Origin: Rhizobiaceae bacterium | Lineage (GTDB): Bacteria; Pseudomonadota; Alphaproteobacteria; Rhizobiales; Rhizobiaceae | Assembly (NCBI GenBank): GCA_019635715.1 | Contig: JAHBYY010000014.1 | Coordinates: 1 to 64,000, forward strand | DNA length: 64,000 nucleotides | Direction of reading: 5' to 3' | Shown: positions 45,655-54,199 of the stretch, piece after piece | Numbering within the stretch: position 1 is the first letter of the stretch | Layout of the letters: each line of letters begins with the position of its first letter | Notes under the pieces: model-generated | The model's database searches: none | What the model was told of the DNA's origin: nothing | What the model saw: the letters and a program-made list of their open reading frames with translations, nothing else | Position numbers and translations under genes: made by a program

Positions 45655-46920
45655 TCAAACGCGTTCAAGAAGAGCAACGGTGCCCTGGCCGCCGTCAGCG
45701 CAGATGCTGACGATCCCTCGCGACCCAACCGGCAGGGCCCACAGTTCCTTCACCGCTTGGCTAAGATCGCGCGCGCCGGTCGCCCCGAAGGGATGTCCGA
45801 TGGCTACCGAACCGCCATTGGGGTTGACTCGATTCCAATCGAACTCGCCCATGGCGGCCTCGACGCCGGCCTTTTCGCGTACCCAATCCGGATCGGCGAT
45901 GGCCGCGACATTGGCCAACACCTGGGCAGCGAACGCTTCGTGGATCTCCCACAGAGCGATGTCGGAGAAGCCGAGGCGATGCCGCGCGAGCAAGCGCGGT
46001 ATCCCGTAGGAAGGCGCCATCAGGAGCCCTTCCGAATGGAGGTCGACTGCCGACACTTCGTAGTCGACGAGCCGCGCGAAAGGCGTACCGGCAGGGAGTC
46101 TCCTCAGACCCGCGTCGTTGGCAACCCAGCAGCCGGCCGCTCCATCGGTGATGGGGGAACTGTTGCCGGCCGTCAGGCTGCCCTGTCCGCTCTCCCGATC
46201 GAAGGCTGGCTTTAGGGCGGCGAGGCGCTCGGCAGACGTATCTGCTCGCGGGTTCGCGTCGCGCGCCAACTCCGGCAGAGAGATGACAAGGTCGTCGAAG
46301 AAGCCGTTGTCCCAACCGGCGACGGCTCGCTGGTGGCTCTTCAGAGCCCAGTCGTCCTGAGCTTCGCGCGAGACACGCCAAGCTTTGGCGGTCTCTTCCA
46401 TGTGATCGCCCATCGTCCGACCGGTGATACGGTTGGCCCACCCCTTGGTTGGGAGCACGAAGTCGCGCGGCGTCAGCGATTGCAGCGCCGAAAGTGCCGC
46501 GGCCGGATCCTGCCCGAACAGATCGGTCAATCGCTTGGATGCTTCAGCGGTTAAGGCGAGCGACGGCCTGCTCATGACCTCTGCGCCGCCGACCATTGTC
46601 AGGTCTGTCCCGCCACCAAGTAGTCCTGCCGCAGCGAAGGTTGCAGTCATGCTGGTCGAGCACGCTAGGACAACGGAGAACGCGGGGATGCTGGGGTTGA
46701 GCTTGGCGTCCAGCCAAACTTCCCGAGCGATGTTGCTCCATCCCAGGTTGGGTATGACGGTTCCCCAAACAGCCAGATCGGGCTCGGCTAAATTCGCCAT
46801 CGCATGAACCACGGGCACGGATAACGAGACCGCGTCGTAGTTCGCCAACGCCCCGCTACCTCGACCGAAGGGTGTCCGCAGCCCAGCCGCGACGAAAACA
46901 GGTTCAGCAAAGCGACTCAT
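45655..46920 (-). CDS. Acetyl-CoA C-acyltransferase (thiolase)
   Basis: Thiolase family enzyme of 421 residues. The acylated cysteine is in FSVVLACSTSMTATFAAAG (about residue 88), the histidine in LWEIHEAFAAQVLAN, and the C-terminal cysteine in SICADGGQGTVAL, with NPNGGSVAIGHPFGATGAR as the CoA loop. A FadI-like role in fatty-acid or aromatic breakdown is likely, or degradative handling of lipid oxidation products in this context (inference). It precedes the quinone oxidoreductase by 13 bases. Confidence 0.92.
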   Translation of the reverse strand: MSRFAEPVFVAAGLRTPFGRGSGALANYDAVSLSVPVVHAMANLAEPDLAVWGTVIPNLGWSNIAREVWLDAKLNPSIPAFSVVLACSTSMTATFAAAGLLGGGTDLTMVGGAEVMSRPSLALTAEASKRLTDLFGQDPAAALSALQSLTPRDFVLPTKGWANRITGRTMGDHMEETAKAWRVSREAQDDWALKSHQRAVAGWDNGFFDDLVISLPELARDANPRADTSAERLAALKPAFDRESGQGSLTAGNSSPITDGAAGCWVANDAGLRRLPAGTPFARLVDYEVSAVDLHSEGLLMAPSYGIPRLLARHRLGFSDIALWEIHEAFAAQVLANVAAIADPDWVREKAGVEAAMGEFDWNRVNPNGGSVAIGHPFGATGARDLSQAVKELWALPVGSRGIVSICADGGQGTVALLERV

Positions 46921-46977
46921 ACTGATCTCCTGGGAATCGGAAGTTGAAGAAGGATGAGCGTGGGCGGTTCGCTGCGT

Positions 46978-47724
46978 TTAACCACCATAGCGCTCAGTCT
47001 TGATGATTGAGGGGTCGAGGCCTGCCGAGAGCGCACCGTCCGTTGCGATGTTGACGAAGCCGTTGGAGCCGCAGACGAACACCTGCGAAGGGTTTCGGCC
47101 GAGACGGGAGATTGTCTCCTTGACCATCAAGCCGTCGATGCGCCGATCAAAGTCCGACGCGCGCAAGGGCGCCTCGCGGGTGATCGCCAGCGCCAAGCTG
47201 AATGCTGGATCGTCCGTTTCAATTGAGTGCAGTTCCCTGGAGAACAGCACGTCTTGGGCGGTCCGCGCCGACAGGAGCAATGCAACTGGGACCGTCTGCG
47301 CTAGGGATCGGCGCTGGCGGATCATCGACATCAGCGGCACCACGCCGGAGCCCGCCCCAATCAGTAGGACTGGCTCGTCGGCAGGCTCCGGCCATAGGAA
47401 ATGGCCACCGAGCGGCCCACGGAGTTCGATCTCGTCGCCGGTTGCTGCGATATCATGGAAGAACGGTGAGACCTCGCCATCGTGAAGGCGCTCGATGGCG
47501 AGTTCGAGGATCGGAGATGAAGCGGGCGACGAGGCGATCGAATAGCTTCGCATCGCGGTGTAGCCGTCGGGCGCGGTCAGACGGACATCGACGTGCTGGC
47601 CCGCGACATGAGCGAACGGGTTCCCCAACCGCAGGAAGAAGCTCTTGATACTCGGAGTCTGTTGGACGATTTCTTCGATGAAGCAGGACTGCCAAAACGC
47701 GGGTTGCGCGCCGATCTCAGTCAT
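46978..47724 (-). CDS. FAD/NAD(P)-binding ferredoxin reductase-type oxidoreductase
   Basis: Flavoprotein reductase of 248 residues without an iron-sulfur domain. MRSYSIASSPASSP contains the RxYS FAD motif, ELRGPLGGHFLW the second FAD motif, and LLIGAGSGVVPLMSMIRQ the NAD(P) site; FVCGSNGFVNIATDGAL is near the C-terminus. The start overlaps the stop of the sulfite-oxidase-like gene by eight bases, so the reductase probably passes NAD(P)H electrons to that molybdoenzyme. Confidence 0.9.
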   Translation of the reverse strand: MTEIGAQPAFWQSCFIEEIVQQTPSIKSFFLRLGNPFAHVAGQHVDVRLTAPDGYTAMRSYSIASSPASSPILELAIERLHDGEVSPFFHDIAATGDEIELRGPLGGHFLWPEPADEPVLLIGAGSGVVPLMSMIRQRRSLAQTVPVALLLSARTAQDVLFSRELHSIETDDPAFSLALAITREAPLRASDFDRRIDGLMVKETISRLGRNPSQVFVCGSNGFVNIATDGALSAGLDPSIIKTERYGG

Positions 47725-48322
47725 GGGTGTATCTCTGCTCGCGCCAAGGATCGCCGTAGATGTGGTATCCACGCAGCTCCCAGAAGCCGGCTTCATCACG
47801 CGTTGTGAATTGCAGCGCGTTCACCCATTTTGCGGACTTCCAGAAGTATAGGTGAGGAACGAGGAGGCGCGCCGGTCCTCCATGATCGCGTGGAAGTGGC
47901 TGGCCCTCGTAGTTCAGAGCGATCATCGCCTTCCCCGACAACATGTCGGCCAAAGGAACATTCGTCGAATACCCGTCGTAGCAATGCGCCAAGACGAAGT
48001 CGGTTGGCCGCTCAATCCCTGCTGCCGCAAGGATGTCCTCGATGAGCACGCCCTCCCATGCAGTATCGAGCTTGGACCAGGACGTCACACAGTGAATGTC
48101 TTTGGTCACCTTCGTTTTAGGCAGGGCGTTGAACTCGCCCCAATTCCAGACCTTAATGGGTCTCGGGCCGATCTTGACCGTGAACTTCCAGTCGGATGTC
48201 TCAATGCGCGGCGTCGGTCCCGCTGTCAGAACCGGAAAATTTTCAACGAGGTGCTGACCAGGCGGGATTCGGTTCGAGTGGTCGCCGCCTGAACCGCGGC
48301 CGGTAAAACCTCTGGTGACCAT
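47717..48322 (-). CDS. Sulfite-oxidase-like molybdopterin oxidoreductase
   Basis: Molybdenum enzyme of the SUOX/MsrP (YedY) fold, 201 residues, cytoplasmic with no Tat signal or heme domain. FPVLTAGPTPRIETSDWKFTV opens it. The molybdenum-ligand cysteine is in KDIHCVTSWSKLDTAWEGV, and LAHCYDGYSTNVPLADML, HGGPARLLVPHLYFWKSAKW and GYHIYGDPWREQRY complete the cofactor site. By homology it could reduce an S- or N-oxide with electrons from the adjacent flavin reductase. The substrate is unproven. It heads the long operon running to 42585. Confidence 0.9.
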   Translation of the reverse strand: MVTRGFTGRGSGGDHSNRIPPGQHLVENFPVLTAGPTPRIETSDWKFTVKIGPRPIKVWNWGEFNALPKTKVTKDIHCVTSWSKLDTAWEGVLIEDILAAAGIERPTDFVLAHCYDGYSTNVPLADMLSGKAMIALNYEGQPLPRDHGGPARLLVPHLYFWKSAKWVNALQFTTRDEAGFWELRGYHIYGDPWREQRYTHD

Positions 48323-48540
48323 GTCGAACCCCCTTGCTTGTCACGACAGACCGGAGCCGGGTTCATTACAGACTATTAGGTACAACAACTTCGCGCAAGC
48401 AAAGGTCGAGCTTTCCGATAGGCTGAATCTTGGATCACCGGCGTGTTCTACGATACAACAATAGTTTCGCCCGCTATGAGCTGCGACGATTGCATAGATA
48501 CTATAGCGGCATATCGCCAAGTTTGACCAATGCCTGTTCG

Positions 48541-48555
48541 CTATAGTTTCGATAG
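48541..48555. promoter_or_regulatory. LysR-type dyad, copy 2 (between the molybdoenzyme operon and nadE)
   Basis: CTATAGTTTCGATAG, identical to copy 1, lies in the 347-base divergent region 48323-48669, 115 bases before nadE and 219 before the molybdoenzyme start. That region is AT-rich and holds no gene. A weaker half-copy (AATAGTTTCG) is near 48460. Confidence 0.6.
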
Positions 48556-48669
48556 CTTTTTGCAAGAGTCGCAACTGCGTTCCCCTCGGCAAACTGCCAG
48601 GGTATGCTCCCTCGCGCACACGCTTCGCTGCGAGCGTGGATGCGCGCTGCGCGACAATGAAAGATCGAG

Positions 48670-49509
48670 ATGACCATCCAGACCGAGATCATCGGTGCGC
48701 TCAACGTCTCCGTTTCATTCGACGCGCGACGTGAGACGGTAGGCCGGACCAGGTTTCTTAGCGACTACCTGGAGAGATCGGGTCTTCGCGCATTCATCCT
48801 GGGCATCAGTGGAGGTATCGACTCTCTCACTGCAGGTCTGCTTGCGCAGTCGGCTGTGAGGACACTGCGCGAGCGCGGTTACGACAGTGCATTCGTGGCA
48901 GTCCGATTGCCATACGGCACGCAGGCCGACGAAGCCGACGCGCAACTTGCCCTGCAAGCGATCAAGCCCGACCGAACAGTCACGATCGATGTGAAACCGG
49001 CGACGGACAATATCTGGCAAGAGGTGTTGAATGCTGGTCTCGCCCCCGCAGATTCGAGCGAACGCGATCTCGTTCTCGGGAACATCAAGGCGCGTCAGCG
49101 CATGGTGGCGCAATTCGCACTTGCAGGCAGCTTGCGGGGTTTGGTCATCGGGACGGACCATGCTGCGGAGGCGGTGATGGGATTCTTCACTAAGTTCGGC
49201 GATGGAGCAGCCGACCTCTTGCCGCTAGCGGGCCTGAACAAACGGCGCGTGCGCGCGATAGCATCGTACTTAGGCGCACCGGCAAAGCTGATCGGCAAGG
49301 TTCCTACCGCAGACTTGGATGATGGCGCGCCGTTGCGACCGGACGAGGATGTCTATGGCGTGACCTACGACCAAATCGACGATTTCCTCGAAGGTAAAGC
49401 CGTGAATGAGTCAGTTGCGGGGACGATCGCAAGCGCATACCGCGCGACGGCGCACAAGCGCGCGCTCCCTGTGGCGCACAGCTCGAGAAGTGGCCGTCAA
49501 GAGCGCTGA
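48670..49509 (+). CDS. nadE: NAD synthetase, ammonia-dependent type
   Basis: Makes NAD from deamido-NAD, ATP and ammonia, 279 residues with no glutaminase domain. The PP-loop is LGISGGIDSLTAG (about residues 44-56), the adenylate region IGTDHAAEAVMGFFTKFGDGAADLLPLAGLNK, and PTADLDDGAPLRPDED the C-terminal loop. It lies on a stress island with GAPDH and NAD(P)H-using repair enzymes, so a second NAD supply under oxidative stress is a sensible reading. It is divergent from the molybdoenzyme operon, with a dyad between them. Confidence 0.95.
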   Translation: MTIQTEIIGALNVSVSFDARRETVGRTRFLSDYLERSGLRAFILGISGGIDSLTAGLLAQSAVRTLRERGYDSAFVAVRLPYGTQADEADAQLALQAIKPDRTVTIDVKPATDNIWQEVLNAGLAPADSSERDLVLGNIKARQRMVAQFALAGSLRGLVIGTDHAAEAVMGFFTKFGDGAADLLPLAGLNKRRVRAIASYLGAPAKLIGKVPTADLDDGAPLRPDEDVYGVTYDQIDDFLEGKAVNESVAGTIASAYRATAHKRALPVAHSSRSGRQER

Positions 49510-49538
49510 GGGAGAACCGCCCCACCAACGGGGTACGT

Positions 49539-49555
49539 GGTATGGAAACTATACC
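49539..49555. promoter_or_regulatory. LysR-type dyad, copy 3 (between nadE and the redoxin operon)
   Basis: GGTATGGAAACTATACC is the same motif read from the other strand. Its seven-base arms match except at one position, and it contains T-N11-A at 49541-49553. It lies 205 bases upstream of the redoxin start, in a 250-base gap with no other gene seen. Confidence 0.6.
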
Positions 49556-49759
49556 GAGCAGCTATTGGTATTGTGGATCGTAACAATTCATAGTTGCTGC
49601 TGCGGAAATCTTGGTTTCCTGAGGCAAGGATCGGACGAAAACTCGATCGAATCGATCAAGAGACCTCAAGCCAAAGAGCGCAGATCAGGACAGCAGTTCG
49701 CCTGCCGCCGCAATGCTCGGCCAGACATCGGGCTTCTGCATTGAGGTTGGAGAAAGCGG

Positions 49760-50233
49760 ATGAGCGCTACCGGAGCACAAGCGCCCGAGCTTCGTGTGCA
49801 ACATTGGATCGGCGGAGACGGACACCGCCTTGACGTGCCCCTCAAGCTCTCAGACATCGGTAGCGGACCGAAGATTCTGTTCGCGTTCCAGCACTGGTGC
49901 CGTGGTTGCCATTTGCATGGCTTTCCCACGCTTCAAAGATTGCATGGGGCGTTGGAATCCAGAGGCGTCGGGTTTGCGGTCGTCCAAACGGTTTTCGAAG
50001 GCGCGCAAGAGAACACATTCGAAAAACTGCGCGTCAATCAGCTCCAGTACGGCTTACCTGTCGCCTTTGGTCACGACGAGCCACCACCAGGTGCACCGTT
50101 CCCAACGCTCATGGGGGATTATCATACCCGGGGAACGCCTTGGTTTGTGGTGATCGATGCCGATGGCTACATTGTCTTCTCTGACTTCCATCTAGAAGCA
50201 GATCGTCTTGTGGCGGAACTGGAGCGGGCGTGA
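49760..50233 (+). CDS. Thioredoxin-fold redoxin protein
   Basis: A 157-residue thioredoxin-like protein with the CxxC motif CRGC (in FAFQHWCRGCHLHGFPTLQ), the cis-proline in HTRGTPWFVVIDADG and no signal peptide. It fits the AhpC/TSA-redoxin group that reduces thiols or peroxides in the cytoplasm. It is the first gene of a three-gene plus-strand operon with a DM13 protein and an MFS transporter, and the LysR-type dyad is upstream. Confidence 0.85.
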   Translation: MSATGAQAPELRVQHWIGGDGHRLDVPLKLSDIGSGPKILFAFQHWCRGCHLHGFPTLQRLHGALESRGVGFAVVQTVFEGAQENTFEKLRVNQLQYGLPVAFGHDEPPPGAPFPTLMGDYHTRGTPWFVVIDADGYIVFSDFHLEADRLVAELERA

Positions 50234-50237
50234 CGCT

Positions 50238-50729
50238 ATGCCGCGTTGGCTGATCCTCACCGGGACTCACATCCTCGTCATGTCCATAGGCTTCGCCGGT
50301 GGGATCTATCTGCTGCCGATCCTGACTGCGCCGCCTGCGCCCACTGAAGCCGCGCTCCAGAGTTCTGCTTCGAAAGCGGTCTACGTGGGGCGGTTTGCAC
50401 GCGATCTTAAGGGCAGTGATCTACTGCACTGGGGTGACGGAGAGGTTCGTGTCGCGCCCGATCGGATCGTGCACCTTGGGCGTCTGTCTCCTGGTCCGGA
50501 TTACAAAGTCTACCTCGCGCCCCGGTTTGTAGACACCAAACAGGACTTCCTTGAAGCCAAAGGCTCTTCAGTTCTGCTGGGAGATGTGAAGACCTTCGCT
50601 GGGTTCATCGTGGCGGTGCCAAGAGGCGTCGACGTTGACGATTACAGCGCAGTTGTCATCTGGTGCGAGGCGTTTGATCAATTCATCAGCGCTGCGGAGT
50701 ATCGAGTTCCGCGACAGGCTCTGAAATGA
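50238..50729 (+). CDS. Membrane-anchored DM13-domain protein
   Basis: A 163-residue protein with one N-terminal membrane helix (ILTGTHILVMSIGFAGGIYLL) and an external DM13 domain: VYVGRFARDLKGSDLLHWGDGEVRV, PGPDYKVYLAPRFVDTK and YSAVVIWCEAFDQFISAAEYR with the conserved cysteine in WCEAF. DM13 domains are thought to take part in extracytoplasmic redox or electron transfer. It starts 4 bases after the redoxin and overlaps the MFS gene as ATGA. Confidence 0.88.
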   Translation: MPRWLILTGTHILVMSIGFAGGIYLLPILTAPPAPTEAALQSSASKAVYVGRFARDLKGSDLLHWGDGEVRVAPDRIVHLGRLSPGPDYKVYLAPRFVDTKQDFLEAKGSSVLLGDVKTFAGFIVAVPRGVDVDDYSAVVIWCEAFDQFISAAEYRVPRQALK

Positions 50730-52006
50730 GCCAGGCATTGGACAACGTGAAGGCTGCTTGCACGCGTGGTCTCGTCCTCGCGCCAGTAGCCGCCTTGCTG
50801 TTGAGCGTCGCCATCTTGCTGCTCGGCAACGGGCTGCTGGGCACGCTTTTGATCGTCAGAGCTGGTCAGGAGGGCTTCTCGGCCGCCGCGATCAGCGCGA
50901 TGATGTCGTTCTACTTCGCAGGCTTCACGATTGGCGCGCTGGTTTTGCCTCGCATCATTGTGTCGGTGGGGCACGTACGGACCTTCGCCGGCTTTGCGGC
51001 GATCGCATCGATGACCGCCCTTCTCCATGTAGCGTTCGTAAATCCGGTAGCTTGGATGCCGCTTCGGCTCGTGACCGGCTTCGCATATGCGGGAATGATC
51101 CTCGCAACGGAAAGCTGGCTCAATGCCCACGCGGTTCAATCCACACGCGGTCAGCTTTTGTCGATTTTCGGCGTTGTCTCCATGGGTTCTTGGGCGACCG
51201 GACAGGCGCTCCTCAACATCGCTCCACCCGCCGATGTTACACTTTTCCTCATCGTCTCGCTGCTGATATCTGCCGCAGTGGTTCCGATCACTCTACTCCC
51301 CAGTCATTCGCCGGCCGACGTACGGCACGAGTCGGTTGCATTCAGGGATCTCTTTTCTGTTTCGCCCTTGGCGTCGATCGGCGTCTTCTTGGCCGGGCTG
51401 GCCATAGGCGGCTTCTGGGGCATGGGGCCTAATTTCGCGCAAAGGATTGGTCTCGACGTCGCCGGCATCTCCGCCTTCATGGCCGCGGTTCTCGGAGGAA
51501 CGCTTGTGTTGCAATGGCCGCTCGGTTGGCTCTCCGACCGGGTGTCCAGGAACCTGGTCATCGCAGGAGCGGCGCTGGCATCCGCCGTGGCAGCCATCGG
51601 CGTGTCGGTGGCGGCAGACGCCCCTTTGCCCGTCCTTCTTGCGGCGGGAGCGCTCTTCGGCGGTTTTGGCATCCCGATCTACTCGCTGTGTCTCGCCGCC
51701 GCGAACGACGACCTTCCTCCAGGGCGGCTGCTCGGCACCGCGCGAGGGCTTCTGCTGCTCAACGGGATCGGAACGGCGGCCGGACCACTTGTCGGGGGCG
51801 TGGTGATGGATCGTGTCGGGCCTGGTGGGCTGTTCGTCTATGCTGCTGTCCTGCTGACCATGCTAGCGGTGTTAGCGGGCCTACGCGGTCGCTCTCGCTC
51901 CGCAATCGAGGTAAAGGCGACACGTTGTCCGAGTACGCCGATGATCACCGCCTCTCTCGATGCGATGATACGAACCCAGGACGAGCCGCAGAGCGTTCGG
52001 AACTAG
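50726..52006 (+). CDS. MFS transporter, YcaD-like
   Basis: Major facilitator protein of 426 residues with twelve hydrophobic segments. GFTIGALVLPRIIVSVGHVRTFAGF is motif A-like, RLVTGFAYAGMILATESWLNAHA matches the YcaD subgroup (E/W-LN motif), and LQWPLGWLSDRVSRN is the second-half repeat. The substrate is unknown. It is coupled to the DM13 gene by ATGA and so belongs to the redoxin operon, which suggests export or import of a redox-active small molecule (inference). Confidence 0.88.
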   Translation: MSQALDNVKAACTRGLVLAPVAALLLSVAILLLGNGLLGTLLIVRAGQEGFSAAAISAMMSFYFAGFTIGALVLPRIIVSVGHVRTFAGFAAIASMTALLHVAFVNPVAWMPLRLVTGFAYAGMILATESWLNAHAVQSTRGQLLSIFGVVSMGSWATGQALLNIAPPADVTLFLIVSLLISAAVVPITLLPSHSPADVRHESVAFRDLFSVSPLASIGVFLAGLAIGGFWGMGPNFAQRIGLDVAGISAFMAAVLGGTLVLQWPLGWLSDRVSRNLVIAGAALASAVAAIGVSVAADAPLPVLLAAGALFGGFGIPIYSLCLAAANDDLPPGRLLGTARGLLLLNGIGTAAGPLVGGVVMDRVGPGGLFVYAAVLLTMLAVLAGLRGRSRSAIEVKATRCPSTPMITASLDAMIRTQDEPQSVRN

Positions 52007-52030
52007 CGCTGCGGCCCCGGCGACCGTTTG

Positions 52031-52480
52031 CTATGAGACAGCTTCGACCTTCAGCTCTCGGCCGTTGAATTGAACCGTCTCGCCAGCCTGAGCCCCGTCG
52101 ATTACCTCGAAGATCGGCGCCATCGTCGATATGCCCATAAGCTCGCGCCCATGGCAGACGAACTTGTCCGTTGACACCGCGACGACGAAGTAGCGACCCG
52201 ACAACTTGATGACCGCCCCTTCTGTAACCGCCGTCTTCGGTCCGAAGTCGATTGTTCTCAGCTTGTCGAGCTTGTCGGCGTAATCGTCCAGCGTATCGTC
52301 GAGCGCCTCGGCGAAGTCGCTCGCGATCTCGGCTTGTGCCTGTTCGTCGTTCTCGATCGGCTCGCTCCGATCCAAGCGAGCGGTGGAAACATAATCGAGA
52401 TACTTGTCGCGAGCGCTCTGCAGAGCAGCGGTCTCCAACGACAGCATCGTTTCCCGGATGTGGTCCTTATTCCAATCCAT
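52031..52480 (-). CDS. Protein with a Gre-factor-like C-terminal domain
   Basis: A 149-residue protein. The N-terminal half is a charged helical hairpin (DHIRETMLSLETAALQSARDKY, DFAEALDDTLDDYADKLDKL), and the C-terminal half (VTEGAVIKLSGRYFVVAVST, MGISTMAPIFEVIDGAQAGETVQFNG) resembles the C-terminal domain of GreA/GreB elongation factors. The N-terminal hairpin tip lacks the two acidic residues in the GreA arrangement, so it may bind the RNA polymerase secondary channel without stimulating cleavage. It is convergent with the MFS gene. Confidence 0.7.
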   Translation of the reverse strand: MDWNKDHIRETMLSLETAALQSARDKYLDYVSTARLDRSEPIENDEQAQAEIASDFAEALDDTLDDYADKLDKLRTIDFGPKTAVTEGAVIKLSGRYFVVAVSTDKFVCHGRELMGISTMAPIFEVIDGAQAGETVQFNGRELKVEAVS

Positions 52481-52566
52481 CTGCACCTCGTTGCATTGCA
52501 ATTTGAAATGATAAGCCGATCTATCGAAGCAAGCCGTTGAAAGGCCGCGTTCCGCAGCCGGCACCG

Positions 52567-53139
52567 TTATTCTTCGATGATGACGTCTTCGCCCTGGTAG
52601 GGGATTCTGATCAGCCGAGGATCCCGAATGATGCTGGTCACGAGCCAGACATACGTCTGTTCTGCGGTATCGAAGCCGAGAATGCTGAATGCGCCCCCGA
52701 ACGGGCATGCCGGAAAATCGGGGAAGCCTTCTCGAAGAACGTAACGCTCGGGTTCGCGATCGAATTCGGCCTTATAGACCTTCCGCAGCCCATGCTTGCT
52801 CGGAACGCCTTCGTCGCCTGCAGGCGTTATCTCACGATGTTCCAGGAGGCGCTCGGAAAGATCACGGTGGCAAATCTCGTCGAACACGTCGAAGGCATCA
52901 ATCAGCAAACCTTTTCGCTCGGTCGCGGGATCGGTGATCGCGTAGATGTTCGAAGCATCTTCGGCACCGTCCCCGCTTTCGAGACGCAGCGCTGCGTCGA
53001 CGCGAATGGAGCATGGATCGAGCATCGATCCCAGTTCGAGATCGACTAGGTTGCCGTCCTTGACGCGGTACTCGCGGTCATAGCCCTTCGCGACGAAGGT
53101 CTGCACTGCTTCTAGAACGTCGGTCACTTGGGCGGTCAT
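52567..53139 (-). CDS. Conserved hypothetical protein
   Basis: A 190-residue acidic protein. Its N-terminal half (VLEAVQTFVAKGYDREYRVK, ALRLESGDGAEDASNIYAIT, KGLLIDAFDVFDE) resembles small proteins often misnamed phosphoribosylpyrophosphate synthetase. They lack PRPP synthase motifs and have no known role. The C-terminal half (YVLREGFPDFPACPFGGAFS, VWLVTSIIRDPRLIRIPYQG) is unfamiliar. It is 86 bases upstream of the Gre-like gene and likely shares its transcript. Confidence 0.7.
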   Translation of the reverse strand: MTAQVTDVLEAVQTFVAKGYDREYRVKDGNLVDLELGSMLDPCSIRVDAALRLESGDGAEDASNIYAITDPATERKGLLIDAFDVFDEICHRDLSERLLEHREITPAGDEGVPSKHGLRKVYKAEFDREPERYVLREGFPDFPACPFGGAFSILGFDTAEQTYVWLVTSIIRDPRLIRIPYQGEDVIIEE

Positions 53140-53230
53140 TGATGCACCTCGAGTTCACGTTGGGACGGAAGGGCGGCTGTGGACGGCGCGCGGCAGCCTG
53201 CTGGATCTAGTTGAGGCTCGCGCGCAGCGA

Positions 53231-54199
53231 TCACAGCCACTTGGCCTTCTTGAACCGCACGAACAGGAAGAGGCAGAACATCAGCATGACACCGAGCACG
53301 ACGAAGTAGCCGTAAGCCGTGTCCAGTTCCGGCATGTTCTTGAAGTTCATGCCGTATATGCCTGCAATCGCTGTCGGCACTGCGAGGATCGCGGCCCATG
53401 CCGCAAGTTGGCGTGTGACGACCCCGATTCTTTGCGCTTCGAGAAGGCTGCTGAACTCGAATACAGTGGATAGCACCTGCAGGAGGCCATCGACCATGGA
53501 CTGGACACGATCAACATGGTCGGCAACGTCGTTGAAGTAGGGCCGCACCTCAGCGCTGATGCAGGGAAAGTGTCCGCGCACGAGCTTGCGCACCAGTTCG
53601 GCCATAGCGCCAAGGGTGCGCTGAAAGCGCGTCAGCTCGCATCTCAGGCCGAAGATGCGAGCAACGTCCTCTCGCCCAAGGAAGTCGTCGAGCGACCGCC
53701 TCTCCATCGCAAGTACGTCATCCTCGATCATTTCGAAGATGGGCAGATACTGATCCACGATCCGGTGAAGGATCGCGTGGAGGACGTAATCGACGCCTTT
53801 TCCGAACTGGGCGGGCGAACGCTCGAGTTGCTCTCGAAGGTTGCCCAATGCACCAGCGTTGCCGTGGCGAACGGTGATAAGATGGTTATGGCCAGTAAAG
53901 ATCGCCGTCTTGCCGTAACGTATGCGGTCCCCGACCAGCTCAGCTGTCTGGGCGACGACGTAAAGCTCGCCGTTATAAACTTCGAGCTTGGGCGGGCATA
54001 TCGGGTGCATCGCGTTGTCTATCGCCAAAGGATGCAGATTATAGGTCGCCTGAAGCGCCCTCAGTTCGTTGACGGAAGGCTCGCTGAGCCCAATCCAGCA
54101 GAAGCCCGAACGGTTCTTGTCGAGCTCGACGCGTTCGTCGATAGCCACTTCTCGGATACGCCGACCCTCGTTGTAGTAATATGCAGCGATGACACTCAT
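53231..54199 (-). CDS. corA: CorA family magnesium/divalent cation transporter
   Basis: Pentameric inner-membrane channel subunit of 322 residues. The long cytoplasmic part (DKNRSGFCWIGLSEPSVNELRALQ, YVLHAILHRIVDQYLPIFEMIEDDV) leads to two C-terminal membrane helices with the selectivity signature YGMNFKNMPE and a basic end (RFKKAKWL). Its substrate may be Mg, Co or Ni. The start overlaps the stop of the glutathione transferase gene as ATGA. Confidence 0.93.
   Translation of the reverse strand: MSVIAAYYYNEGRRIREVAIDERVELDKNRSGFCWIGLSEPSVNELRALQATYNLHPLAIDNAMHPICPPKLEVYNGELYVVAQTAELVGDRIRYGKTAIFTGHNHLITVRHGNAGALGNLREQLERSPAQFGKGVDYVLHAILHRIVDQYLPIFEMIEDDVLAMERRSLDDFLGREDVARIFGLRCELTRFQRTLGAMAELVRKLVRGHFPCISAEVRPYFNDVADHVDRVQSMVDGLLQVLSTVFEFSSLLEAQRIGVVTRQLAAWAAILAVPTAIAGIYGMNFKNMPELDTAYGYFVVLGVMLMFCLFLFVRFKKAKWL

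Noticed and set aside
48323-48669. Small minus-strand frames between the molybdoenzyme and nadE genes
   Set aside because: They cross the operator and AT-rich promoter region; no ribosome binding site or similarity is visible.
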